Shown here: in pieces, positions 44,882-53,441 of the stretch
Position numbering within the stretch: position 1 is the stretch's first letter
Layout: each line of letters begins with the position of its first letter
Position numbers and translations under genes: made by a program
NCBI GenBank assembly: GCA_018663625.1
Contig: JABJPX010000070.1
Coordinates: 1 to 64,000, forward strand
Reading direction: 5' to 3'
Source of the DNA: Polaribacter sp.
GTDB taxonomy: Bacteria; Bacteroidota; Bacteroidia; Flavobacteriales; Flavobacteriaceae
Length of the DNA stretch: 64,000 nucleotides
Notes under the pieces: generated by a model
Database searches by the model: none
Told to the model about the DNA's origin: nothing
What the model saw: only the letters and a program-made list of their open reading frames with translations

Positions 44882-46507
44882 ATGGCAAGAGGATTTTTTA
44901 ACGTACCCAAAGCAGTCAATGAACCCGTAAAAGAATACGCTCCAGGATCTCCAGAAAGAGAGGAAGTATTGGCTACTTATAAAGAAATGTTTCACAGCAA
45001 CATAGATGTGCCTATGCATATTAATGGTGAAGAAGTGAGAACAGGAAATACAAAAAACATTACACCTCCTCATGATCATCAACATGTTGTTGGGCAATAT
45101 CACACCGCAGACAAATCGCATGTAGACGCAGCAATTTCAACAGCTTTAGCAGCAAGGGAAGCTTGGTCTAAAGTAAGTTGGACAGAACGTGCTACGATCT
45201 TTTTAAAGGCGGCAGAATTATTGGCGGGACCTTACAGAGCAAGAATGAATGCTGCAACCATGATTGCACAATCTAAAAATGTGTATCAAGCAGAAATTGA
45301 TGCCGCTTGTGAAATGATTGATTTCTTCCGTTTTAATGTTCAATACATGACAGACATTTTTAAAGACCAACCTGCTTCGGCTCCAGGAATTTGGAATCGT
45401 GTAGAATATCGTCCTTTAGAAGGATTTGTATACGCAATTTCTCCTTTTAACTTTACGTCTATTGCAGCAAATTTACCTGCAGCAGCAGCTTTAATGGGGA
45501 ACGTTGTCGTTTGGAAACCTTCAGATCATCAAGCCTATTCTGCACAAGTAATTGTAGATTTATTTAAAGAAGCTGGTTTACCAGATGGTGTCATCAATGT
45601 AATTTATGGAGATCCAGTAATGATTTCTGATACCGTATTGGCGTCTCCAGATTTTTCTGGATTGCACTTTACCGGTTCAACGCATGTATTCAAAAACCTA
45701 TGGAAACAAATAGGAAACAATATTCATACCTATAAAACCTACCCAAGAATTGTTGGAGAAACTGGTGGGAAAGATTTTGTATGGGTTCACAATTCTTCAA
45801 GTTCTTTACAAGTTGCCACTGCAATTACAAGAGGAGCTTTTGAATATCAAGGACAAAAATGTTCTGCAGCATCTCGTGCTTACATTCCTGCTTCTATGTG
45901 GGAAGATGTAAAAGAACATTTGATAACACAGGCAAAGGAAATTAAAATGGGTTCTCCAGAAGATCCTTCTAATTTTGTAAATGCAGTAATACACGAAGGT
46001 TCTTTTGATAAAATCGCACATTTTATTGATGCAGCGAAAGCTGATAAAGATGCCGATGTAATTATTGGTGGTGGACACGACAAATCTGTTGGATACTTTA
46101 TTGAACCAACGGTTATCGTAGCAAAGTCGCCAACCTATGCAACCATGACTACAGAGCTATTTGGCCCAGTAATGACCATCTTTGTTTATGAAGATGCAGA
46201 ATGGGAAGCTTCTTTAAAATTAGTAGATGAGTCTACAGAATTTGCGCTTACCGGTGCTATTTTCTCTACCGATAGATACATTGTAGAAAAAGCTTCAAAA
46301 GCATTGGAAAATGCTGCTGGAAACTTCTACATTAATGACAAACCAACAGGAGCTGTTGTTGGACAACAACCATTTGGAGGCGGAAGAGCTTCAGGAACAA
46401 ATGACAAAGCAGGGTCTGCACAAAACTTATTGCGTTGGACTTCAGTTCGATTGATAAAAGAAACGCTTGTAACCCCAACAGATTATAAATATGCTTTTTT
46501 AGGATAA
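44882..46507 (+). CDS. pruA: L-glutamate gamma-semialdehyde dehydrogenase (P5C dehydrogenase)
   Basis: Oxidises glutamate semialdehyde to glutamate with NAD+ in proline breakdown. The 541-residue aldehyde dehydrogenase has FNFTSIAANLPAAAALMGNV, LHFTGSTHVF, VGETGGKDF (general-base Glu), YQGQKCSAASRAY (catalytic Cys) and FGPVMTIFVYED. This matches the eukaryote-like monofunctional group. No proline dehydrogenase gene is next to it. A terminator follows. Confidence 0.95.
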   Translation: MARGFFNVPKAVNEPVKEYAPGSPEREEVLATYKEMFHSNIDVPMHINGEEVRTGNTKNITPPHDHQHVVGQYHTADKSHVDAAISTALAAREAWSKVSWTERATIFLKAAELLAGPYRARMNAATMIAQSKNVYQAEIDAACEMIDFFRFNVQYMTDIFKDQPASAPGIWNRVEYRPLEGFVYAISPFNFTSIAANLPAAAALMGNVVVWKPSDHQAYSAQVIVDLFKEAGLPDGVINVIYGDPVMISDTVLASPDFSGLHFTGSTHVFKNLWKQIGNNIHTYKTYPRIVGETGGKDFVWVHNSSSSLQVATAITRGAFEYQGQKCSAASRAYIPASMWEDVKEHLITQAKEIKMGSPEDPSNFVNAVIHEGSFDKIAHFIDAAKADKDADVIIGGGHDKSVGYFIEPTVIVAKSPTYATMTTELFGPVMTIFVYEDAEWEASLKLVDESTEFALTGAIFSTDRYIVEKASKALENAAGNFYINDKPTGAVVGQQPFGGGRASGTNDKAGSAQNLLRWTSVRLIKETLVTPTDYKYAFLG

Positions 46508-46528
46508 TTATAAATCCAATCACTTTTC

Positions 46529-46563
46529 TAAAAAACCAATTCAAAATTTGAGGTGGTTTTTTA
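46529..46563 (+). terminator. Probable intrinsic terminator after pruA
   Basis: AAAAAACCA and TGGTTTTTT bracket an inner stem-like TCAAA/TTTGA, giving a hairpin with a T run about 45 bp after the pruA stop. The stem is interrupted. Confidence 0.6.
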
Positions 46564-46672
46564 TTTGGATCCATTTGAAAAAATCCTTGAAAAAATAAAT
46601 ATTTAATTTAAATTTTTTATCCCCAATTTTAGTAATTACATTTGGATAATAAAACTTTTTAAAAATTTTCAA

Positions 46673-49165
46673 ATGACTAAAAAAACCTTATCTCAACTAT
46701 TACTAGTTGCATTCGTTTTTGGTTTCTCTCTTGATGCAGATGCGCAATTCTGGAAAAAGAAAAAACCCGCTGTTAAAACGACCCCGAAACCCAAGCCTAA
46801 ACCTAAAAAAGGAGCTATTCAACCCTATGGAAAAGTAGTCACAAAAAAACATAAAACGGACGAAGGTTTATTTAAAGTTCATACAAAAGACGATACCTAT
46901 TTATTCGAAATCCCAGATTCTTTATTGAAAAGAGAAATGTTAATGGTTACTAGAATTGCCAAAACAGCTTCTGGAATTGGATTTGGTGGTGGAAAAACCA
47001 ACACACAAGTGTTGCGTTGGGAAAAGAAAAACAAACAAATTTTACTAAGAGTCGTTTCTTATGACGTAGTTGCAGATACGATCCTACCAGTTCATGAAGC
47101 GGTCGTAAATTCAAATTTGGAACCTATTTTATTTTCGTTTCCAATAAAAGCGTTTAGTAAAGATTCTACTGCTTCAGTAATTGATGCAACATCTCTTTTT
47201 ACAACCGATGTTAAACCTTTAGGTTTTCCATCTCGTAGAAGAAAATCATATCAAATTACAAGAATGGACAAAAGCCGTTCTTATGTAGAGCGAGTAAGTA
47301 GCTACCCAGAAAACATCGAAGTAAGACATGTAAAAACGTATTTTGCCAACAAAGCTCCTTCAAACAGTGCTTTAGGATCTATTACTTTAGAAATGAGTAA
47401 TTCGATGATATTACTTCCTAAGGTACCGATGAAACGTCGTTATTTTGACGAACGTGTTGGATGGTTTGCAAGAGGTCAAACAGACTACGGATTAGACGCT
47501 CAAAAAAGCAAAAATGTAACCTATTTAGACCGTTGGAGATTGGAAGTGAAAGATGAAGATCTTGAAAAATTTAATCGCGGTGAATTGGTAGAACCTAAAA
47601 AACAAATTGTTTATTATATTGATAGAGCTACGCCAACAGAATGGGTGCCTTACATTAAACAAGGGATCAACGATTGGCAAGTGGCTTTTGAAGCGGCAGG
47701 ATTTAAAAATGCTATTGTCGCAAAAACACCTCCTACCAAAGAAGAAGATCCAGAATGGTCTCCAGAAGATGTACGCTATTCAGTAGTTCGTTACTTAGCT
47801 TCTCCAATACCAAATGCAAACGGGCCTCATGTGAGCGACCCTCGTTCTGGAGAAATATTAGAATCAGACATCAACTGGTACCACAATGTAATGACCTTAT
47901 TACACAACTGGTATTTCATTCAAACAGCGGCCATCAATCCAGGTGCACGTGGTAATGAATTTAAAACAGAAACAATGGGTCGTTTGATTCAATTTGTTTC
48001 TTCTCATGAAGTTGGACATACTTTAGGATTGCCTCATAATATGGGGAGTTCTGTCGCATACCCAGTAGATTCTTTACGATCAGCTTCCTTTACTGCAAAG
48101 TACGGAACCGCTCCTTCTATTATGGACTATGCACGTTTCAATTATGTAGCTCAACCCGAAGACAAAGGCGTAGCCTTAATGCCCAACATTGGTGTCTATG
48201 ATAAATATGCAATTTCTTGGGGATATAGACCTATTTTAGACAAAGCAGCCAAAGAAGAAAAAGAAACTTTAGATGGTTGGATCATGGCACATGCTGGAGA
48301 CCCAATGTATCGATTTGGACACCAACAAGCTGGTGGCGTTGTAGATCCTAGTTCTCAAACAGAGGATTTAGGAGACAATGCAATGAAAGCTTCTGCATAT
48401 GGTATTAAAAACCTTAAAAGGATTTTACCAAACTTAGAAGAATGGACTTCTGAAAAAGGTGAAAACTACAGTGAATTATCTACAATGTACGGACAACTAT
48501 TAAGTCAGTTTAACCGTTACATGGGGCATGTAAGCGCAAACATTGGTGGTGTTTATGAATACTATAAAACAACAGACCAAGAAGGAGATGTATACGCTCA
48601 TGTAGACAAAGCAACTCAGAAAGAAGCATTGAAATTTGTGATTGATGAATTGTTTAAAACACCGAAATGGATGTTGGATAAAAACATTTTCAGCAAAACT
48701 GAATTTTCTGGCTCGGTAGAAAGAGTCCGTGGTTTGCAAGCAAGAACATTGAACAATATCTTAGATGCAGGTAGAATGGCACGAATGATCGAAAATGAGA
48801 CCATGAATGGCTCGAAAGCGTATTCATTGGTAAGCATGATGCGTGACTTACGTAGCGGTGTGTGGACAGAGTTATACAACGGAAGAAGCACAGATACTTA
48901 TAGAAGAAACCTACAGAGAGCCCATTTAGATCGCTTAGATTTTTTACTAAACAAAGCAAGAAATCAAAGAGGTGCAAATGCAGGTTACTTTAAACAAAGT
49001 GGTATTAATGTAAATCAATCAGATATCAAATCTGTTGCAAGAGGAGAACTGAAACGTTTAAGACGGGATGCAAGAGCTGCAGCTAACAAAGCTCCAAATA
49101 CCATTACACGCTACCACTATCAAGATGTAGCGGATAGAATTGGCATGATATTAGATCCTAAATAA
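46673..49165 (+). CDS. Zinc-dependent metalloprotease (DUF5117/DUF4953 type)
   Basis: An 830-residue exported protein with a signal peptide (to about residue 25, SLDADAQ), a basic Pro/Lys stretch (KTTPKPKPKPKKG), a DUF5118/DUF5117 region, and a metzincin-like zinc site HEVGHTLGLPHN near residue 447, followed by SIMDYARFNY (a Met-turn). These proteins are common in Bacteroidota. It likely degrades proteins outside the inner membrane. No T9SS sorting domain is visible at its C-terminus. Confidence 0.88.
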   Translation: MTKKTLSQLLLVAFVFGFSLDADAQFWKKKKPAVKTTPKPKPKPKKGAIQPYGKVVTKKHKTDEGLFKVHTKDDTYLFEIPDSLLKREMLMVTRIAKTASGIGFGGGKTNTQVLRWEKKNKQILLRVVSYDVVADTILPVHEAVVNSNLEPILFSFPIKAFSKDSTASVIDATSLFTTDVKPLGFPSRRRKSYQITRMDKSRSYVERVSSYPENIEVRHVKTYFANKAPSNSALGSITLEMSNSMILLPKVPMKRRYFDERVGWFARGQTDYGLDAQKSKNVTYLDRWRLEVKDEDLEKFNRGELVEPKKQIVYYIDRATPTEWVPYIKQGINDWQVAFEAAGFKNAIVAKTPPTKEEDPEWSPEDVRYSVVRYLASPIPNANGPHVSDPRSGEILESDINWYHNVMTLLHNWYFIQTAAINPGARGNEFKTETMGRLIQFVSSHEVGHTLGLPHNMGSSVAYPVDSLRSASFTAKYGTAPSIMDYARFNYVAQPEDKGVALMPNIGVYDKYAISWGYRPILDKAAKEEKETLDGWIMAHAGDPMYRFGHQQAGGVVDPSSQTEDLGDNAMKASAYGIKNLKRILPNLEEWTSEKGENYSELSTMYGQLLSQFNRYMGHVSANIGGVYEYYKTTDQEGDVYAHVDKATQKEALKFVIDELFKTPKWMLDKNIFSKTEFSGSVERVRGLQARTLNNILDAGRMARMIENETMNGSKAYSLVSMMRDLRSGVWTELYNGRSTDTYRRNLQRAHLDRLDFLLNKARNQRGANAGYFKQSGINVNQSDIKSVARGELKRLRRDARAAANKAPNTITRYHYQDVADRIGMILDPK

Positions 49166-49187
49166 AGGAATTAAAATTCCTATTGAA

Positions 49188-49221
49188 CAAAAAACCCGTT
49201 AGAAATTCTAACGGGTTTTTT
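49188..49221. terminator. Bidirectional intrinsic terminator
   Basis: AAAAACCCGTTAGAA and its exact complement TTCTAACGGGTTTTT face each other around a single A, with T tracts on both strands. It lies between the zinc protease and the convergent metal-binding lipoprotein gene and can serve both. Confidence 0.85.
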
Positions 49222-49227
49222 TATTAC

Positions 49228-49479
49228 TTAATGGTGCGGTTCATGTTGCTGCTGCTCCGCTTTTTTTCGAAGTTTCATTTCACACACTGGACACGTCCCT
49301 TCTTTCTCATAGGTTTTTTCTTCCTCGCATTTCATGGGACATTGATACACTGTTTTCTCTGCATGCAAATGTTCCTTAACATGCACTTTGTCGTGCTCTT
49401 TTTTTTCTGAGGTTTTACAAGAGGTAATTAAAATACCGAATGTAAAAATAATCGCTAAAGTGAATAGTCCTTTTTTCAT
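49228..49479 (-). CDS. Heavy-metal-binding domain lipoprotein
   Basis: An 83-residue lipoprotein (signal IIFTFGILITSCKTSE, Cys about residue 21). The mature part has a His-rich linker and the paired Cys motif YQCPMKCEE and GTCPVCEMKL, as in the YHS-related heavy-metal-binding domain (CPM...CPxCxM). It ends EQQQHEPHH, also a metal-ligand-rich tail. It is the last gene of a four-gene set with an HMA protein and a TonB receptor, probably for copper. Confidence 0.82.
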   Translation of the reverse strand: MKKGLFTLAIIFTFGILITSCKTSEKKEHDKVHVKEHLHAEKTVYQCPMKCEEEKTYEKEGTCPVCEMKLRKKAEQQQHEPHH

Positions 49480-49489
49480 TGTTCTTCTT

Positions 49490-49885
49490 TTATTGTTTCT
49501 TTTCTTGCTTTTTTAGGCTTCCTTCATGGTCTAATACAATTTCTTCATCACGATACTTACAACATGGATGAACCGAATTGTAAGCCTCATCAGTGGCTTT
49601 GATTCCTTTTACATCATGCCCAACTTTTAAAATATTTTTCTGAATCGTTGTTACCGCTGTCTTACGCTCGTCAACAATTAGGTTTAATTGGTGTGTTTTG
49701 ATGTCCCAAAGCGCAAATTTCACTCCTTTGGTTTTCAAAGCAGCGGTTTCAATTCGCTTTTTACACATACCGCAAATACCGTCTACCTCAAAAGTAACTT
49801 TTGCATTTTTATTCTTTTTTACTTCTTGGGCTTGTGTTGATATTCCAATCAACATAAAACTGAACAATAGGATAATTTTTTTCAT
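49490..49885 (-). CDS. Exported HMA (heavy-metal-associated) domain protein
   Basis: A 131-residue protein starting MKKIILLFSFMLIGISTQAQ (signal peptide). An HMA domain carries GICGMCKKRIETAA, a CxxC site for a soft metal such as Cu(I). A second pair of Cys (HPCCKYRDE) lies in the C-terminal tail. The frame is open 105 bp further upstream into the TonB gene, but the signal peptide fixes the start at 49885. Likely a periplasmic metal carrier working with the receptor upstream. Confidence 0.86.
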   Translation of the reverse strand: MKKIILLFSFMLIGISTQAQEVKKNKNAKVTFEVDGICGMCKKRIETAALKTKGVKFALWDIKTHQLNLIVDERKTAVTTIQKNILKVGHDVKGIKATDEAYNSVHPCCKYRDEEIVLDHEGSLKKQEKKQ

Positions 49886-49892
49886 TTTATAA

Positions 49893-52160
49893 TTATTTAA
49901 TTTTAAATCGCAATCCTGCATACAGCATACGTCCAAAAACAGGAGCATACACAATGGTGGTGTCAAAGTACTCTCCAAAAGGAGAATCACTTGCTAAAAT
50001 AGGATTTTTTTGTTGAACATTTGTAATGTTTTCACCTCCGAAATAGATTTCAAATTTTTCTGAAAACACTTTGGTAATTTGTGAGTTTAACAATTGGAAA
50101 GGCTTTGAAAACGCTGGTAATTGATATTGAGTTGGATTGGAGCTAGTATCTGGTAAACGCTGTTTTCCAATACTATTAAAAGTAAGATCTACTTTCCACT
50201 GTGCACCATTTTCTTTTGCTAGAGTTTCATAAGAAAGGTTTGCAAAAAATCTATTTTTTGGCTGCACAGGTTTCTGCAAAGTTCCTTTTTTATAATCCGT
50301 CGCAATATCGAAATACTTATAGGCTGTTCTTAATGTTAAACTCTCTGCGAAATCATAATTCAATTCTAACTGAAAACTATTCGCAATGCTTTTGCCTTCT
50401 AAATCATAAAAAGAAACCGCTTGAGGTTGCTCCCAATCTACCACTACCTGGTTGCTAAAATCCGTTCTATAGAAATCAAAAGTAAGATCCCCTTTCTTAT
50501 CAAAAAGATTGAATTTTTGAAGGTATGAAATTCCATAATTCCAAGCAATTTCTGGATTCAATCCGTAAATAGTCCCGCCCGTATTGTCAATATTAATTTG
50601 TCGTGCACTTGCAAACAGTTGCTGATTTTCTGCAAAAATATTTGCACTTCGCTTCCCTCTTCCTGCCGATGCTCTAAAAACACCTTTTTCCCATGGAGTA
50701 TAACGTAGATGTAAGCGCGGTGTTACAAAAGTCCCCAATAAATTGTGTGTGTCCACTCTCAAACCAGTGGTGATACTAAAGTCTTCTAAATTGTCAAAAG
50801 CATATTCGAAAAAAGCTCCTATTGAATTTTCTTTCCGATCATAATTGGAAGCATTGACCAACTCACCATAGCTGTCGTAGGTGAAATTAATTCCTGTTTT
50901 GAATTTACTTCTTGTATCGCCAATAATCGAATTGAATAAAAAATTAGAATACATGCTTTCGTGCTGAATGTCATATCGATTCACTCCAAAATAAGAATCT
51001 TGTTGGTGATTGCTGTAGGCCAATTGAAAACCAAAACTTTGGTAGGGCATTTCTGGAAAAACATACCCTAATTTTGCCGAAGTTTCAAAACGTTTGGTAT
51101 CAATTTCACTTCCCCAAACTTCGTTACCCGTTAATGCAGTGAAACCTGGACTTTGTTGATCTGTTTCTGGATTGAAATTAATTTCACCCGTTTGCTTTTC
51201 ATCGTTTAGAAAACGAACGTTTACAAAACTAACCCATCCTTTTTCTGCATCGGTGTACTGCCAGCGATTCATTACATTTATTTGATTTGCCAAAGGCACA
51301 TCTAAAAAATTATCTTTATTCTTATCAAACTTCTGTCCTCTGTAATTCCCATGAACATACAATCCGCTTTGCCATTTCTCAGATATACGTTCATTGAAGT
51401 GCATGTTCAATTCTAACCTTCCGTTCACAGAACTGTATGCGTTTAAAAAGAATTTATTATCCGAAAAAGGTTTGACCAATTCTGCATTTATTTGCCCAGA
51501 AATACTTTCATAGCCATTCACAACACTACCGGCTCCTTTGGTAATCTGAATACTCTCCACCCAAGTTCCTGGGGTAAATGTCATACCAAAAGCTTGTGCT
51601 GCACCTCGAATGGATGGGATATTTTCTTGAGAAATTAGCAAATAAGGGCTTGTTAAACCCAACATTTGGATTTGTTTTGTTCCTGTTAAAGCATCTGAAA
51701 AACTCACATCTATGGATGGGTTTGTTTCAAAACTTTCTGCCAAATTACAGCAGGCTGCTTTTAAAAGCTCGTCAGAATTCACCGTAAAAACATTGGTCGT
51801 AGCATAAAACGATTTCTGAGTAGCTCGTTTTTTACTTCGAATCACAACTTCTGTGGTGGCGGTTTCTTCTGTTAAAAAATGATGAACTGGCAATAGATTT
51901 GTAATTGAAAGCGTATCGGTTCTGTATCCAATATAACTCACAATTAGTTTTTTATAGGAAGATTTATATGGAATTGAAAACCAACCTTGCTCGTCAGTAG
52001 TCGTCCCTACTTTGGTGTTTAACCAGCGGACGTTTACACCGTAAACACCCAAATTATCTTTTGGATTGTTTTTATCCATAATCATTCCTCGATAGTTTTG
52101 TTGAGAAAATAACAACAATGGAAATAACAGTAAAATACTGTTTATAAAATATTTTTTCAT
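49893..52160 (-). CDS. TonB-dependent receptor (probable copper/metal)
   Basis: A 755-residue outer-membrane receptor: signal peptide, a carboxypeptidase-regulatory-like beta domain (YRGMIMDKNNP, GWFSIPYKSSYKKLIVSYIG), a plug domain (SIRGAAQAFGMTFTPGTW) and a 22-strand barrel ending GRMLYAGLRFKIK. The substrate cannot be read from sequence, but neighbours with Cys-rich metal sites suggest copper or a copper complex. The HMA gene follows after 7 bp. Confidence 0.86.
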   Translation of the reverse strand: MKKYFINSILLLFPLLLFSQQNYRGMIMDKNNPKDNLGVYGVNVRWLNTKVGTTTDEQGWFSIPYKSSYKKLIVSYIGYRTDTLSITNLLPVHHFLTEETATTEVVIRSKKRATQKSFYATTNVFTVNSDELLKAACCNLAESFETNPSIDVSFSDALTGTKQIQMLGLTSPYLLISQENIPSIRGAAQAFGMTFTPGTWVESIQITKGAGSVVNGYESISGQINAELVKPFSDNKFFLNAYSSVNGRLELNMHFNERISEKWQSGLYVHGNYRGQKFDKNKDNFLDVPLANQINVMNRWQYTDAEKGWVSFVNVRFLNDEKQTGEINFNPETDQQSPGFTALTGNEVWGSEIDTKRFETSAKLGYVFPEMPYQSFGFQLAYSNHQQDSYFGVNRYDIQHESMYSNFLFNSIIGDTRSKFKTGINFTYDSYGELVNASNYDRKENSIGAFFEYAFDNLEDFSITTGLRVDTHNLLGTFVTPRLHLRYTPWEKGVFRASAGRGKRSANIFAENQQLFASARQINIDNTGGTIYGLNPEIAWNYGISYLQKFNLFDKKGDLTFDFYRTDFSNQVVVDWEQPQAVSFYDLEGKSIANSFQLELNYDFAESLTLRTAYKYFDIATDYKKGTLQKPVQPKNRFFANLSYETLAKENGAQWKVDLTFNSIGKQRLPDTSSNPTQYQLPAFSKPFQLLNSQITKVFSEKFEIYFGGENITNVQQKNPILASDSPFGEYFDTTIVYAPVFGRMLYAGLRFKIK

Positions 52161-52222
52161 GATTTTTAGATTTAATAATTGATAACTAATACTTTAAAAG
52201 AAGTTGAAAATTAAATCTAAAA

Positions 52223-52627
52223 TCAAATAAGGAAACTTTGGTATAAAACCTGATAATTTAAAGGAAGGTCTGGTGGTGAGGCATCTTTAAAACCGAATTC
52301 TCTGGTAGAAATCTCTTGAAATAAGTCTTTGGTCGTCCTAATGGAAGTAATAAAATCAGACTGTCCTTTTAGTACCGTGGCATCGTCTACACTTTGTTGC
52401 AACTCGTCTTGACCATCAACTTCATGAATTTCATCTTTGCAACAATTTTTTTTCGATGTTTTCGACGATGTAACCGACTCCATTCCACACCCATCGGTAT
52501 GCCCTACATAAGCTACGTCCACTAAAAAATCGCCACAAAAATGTTTCTCTACCGTAAAAGAAAAAGTAGAGAAAAGCACTAAAAAGGCTAAACTAATTGA
52601 CGTTATTTTGAGAAGTGTTTTTTTCAT
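52223..52627 (-). CDS. HYC_CC_PP family protein
   Basis: A 134-residue exported protein with a membrane or signal segment (ISLAFLVLFSTFSFTV). The three motifs that name the family are present: KHFCGDF (H-F/Y-C), KKNCCKDE (CC) and ASPPDLP (PP). Members occur next to metal-related TonB receptors in Bacteroidota; Cys and His content suggests metal binding. It leads the set of four and has a TAAATTTG element 10 bp before its ATG. Confidence 0.8.
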   Translation of the reverse strand: MKKTLLKITSISLAFLVLFSTFSFTVEKHFCGDFLVDVAYVGHTDGCGMESVTSSKTSKKNCCKDEIHEVDGQDELQQSVDDATVLKGQSDFITSIRTTKDLFQEISTREFGFKDASPPDLPLNYQVLYQSFLI

Positions 52628-52636
52628 TGTAAAACG

Positions 52637-52644
52637 CAAATTTA
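52637..52644 (-). promoter_or_regulatory. Bacteroidota -7 element for the HYC_CC_PP/TonB set
   Basis: The reverse strand reads TAAATTTG, ending 9 bp before the ATG at 52627, so the leader would be only a few bases. No firm -33 element is visible. Confidence 0.45.
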
Positions 52645-52814
52645 CAACATTTTACTTTAAAAAAATTGTTAAACTTTTGTTTTTAAAATCGATGAGGCTC
52701 TTCTTAAGTGTGCGTTTAAAAATCACCTTACATAAAATCTAGTATTTTTATGTTTTAACCAAAAAAAAATGCGTTATTTTGGCATACTAATTTTTTTCTT
52801 TAAGCCCACATCTA

Positions 52815-53270
52815 ATGAATACTGAAGTTTTAAAAGCAGCAATTTCAAAGATTTTAAAATCAAATCAACAAATTGCAGAAAAATTACAAGAAGTGACCCA
52901 CGTATTGGAAGCGAGCATTTCTTATTATGACTGGGTTGGCTTTTATTTTAAAAATGGAGATAAAAACGAATTGAAATTGGCACAATATACCGGTGAAGAA
53001 ACCGAGCATACAATCATTCCTTTTGGAAAAGGTATTTGTGGACAAGTTGCAATCAGTAACGAAAATTTCATTGTACAAGATGTTTCTGAACAAGAAAATT
53101 ATATTTCTTGTGGATGGAAAGTAAAATCTGAAATCGTGATTCCAATTTTTGTAAATGGAGAAAACATTGGTCAAATTGATATTGATTCTCATACTGTAAA
53201 CCCATTCACTCAAGAAGACGAATCTCTATTGGAGTTTGTCTGTCGAGAAGTTGCTCAACTGTTAAATTAA
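52815..53270 (+). CDS. GAF domain protein, free methionine-R-sulfoxide reductase-like
   Basis: A 151-residue single GAF domain: YYDWVGFYFKNGDKNELKLA, IPFGKGICGQVA, YISCGWKVKSEIVIPIF, IGQIDIDSH and FTQEDE. This is the fRMsr (MsrC/YebR) fold. Of the three active Cys residues in the Escherichia coli enzyme, those in GICG and ISCG are present, while the one in the strand before IPFG is absent. Reduced or altered activity is possible. Confidence 0.8.
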   Translation: MNTEVLKAAISKILKSNQQIAEKLQEVTHVLEASISYYDWVGFYFKNGDKNELKLAQYTGEETEHTIIPFGKGICGQVAISNENFIVQDVSEQENYISCGWKVKSEIVIPIFVNGENIGQIDIDSHTVNPFTQEDESLLEFVCREVAQLLN

Positions 53271-53410
53271 ATTGGCTTTACGAATTTGTTCAATGGTTTT
53301 TTAAACTTAACAAATCTAAAATAGCCTTTTTTGTTGTCTAATTTAAGTTTGTTGTTAATTACTTGCCCTATTTGTTACTATCTTTTATTGTGATGGAGCT
53401 TCTGTTTCAC

Positions 53411-53418
53411 TAAATTTG
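53411..53418 (+). promoter_or_regulatory. Bacteroidota -7 element for purH
   Basis: TAAATTTG matches TAnnTTTG, 23 bp before the purH ATG at 53442. Confidence 0.5.
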
Positions 53419-53441
53419 TACGCTTAACAACACAACTAAGA

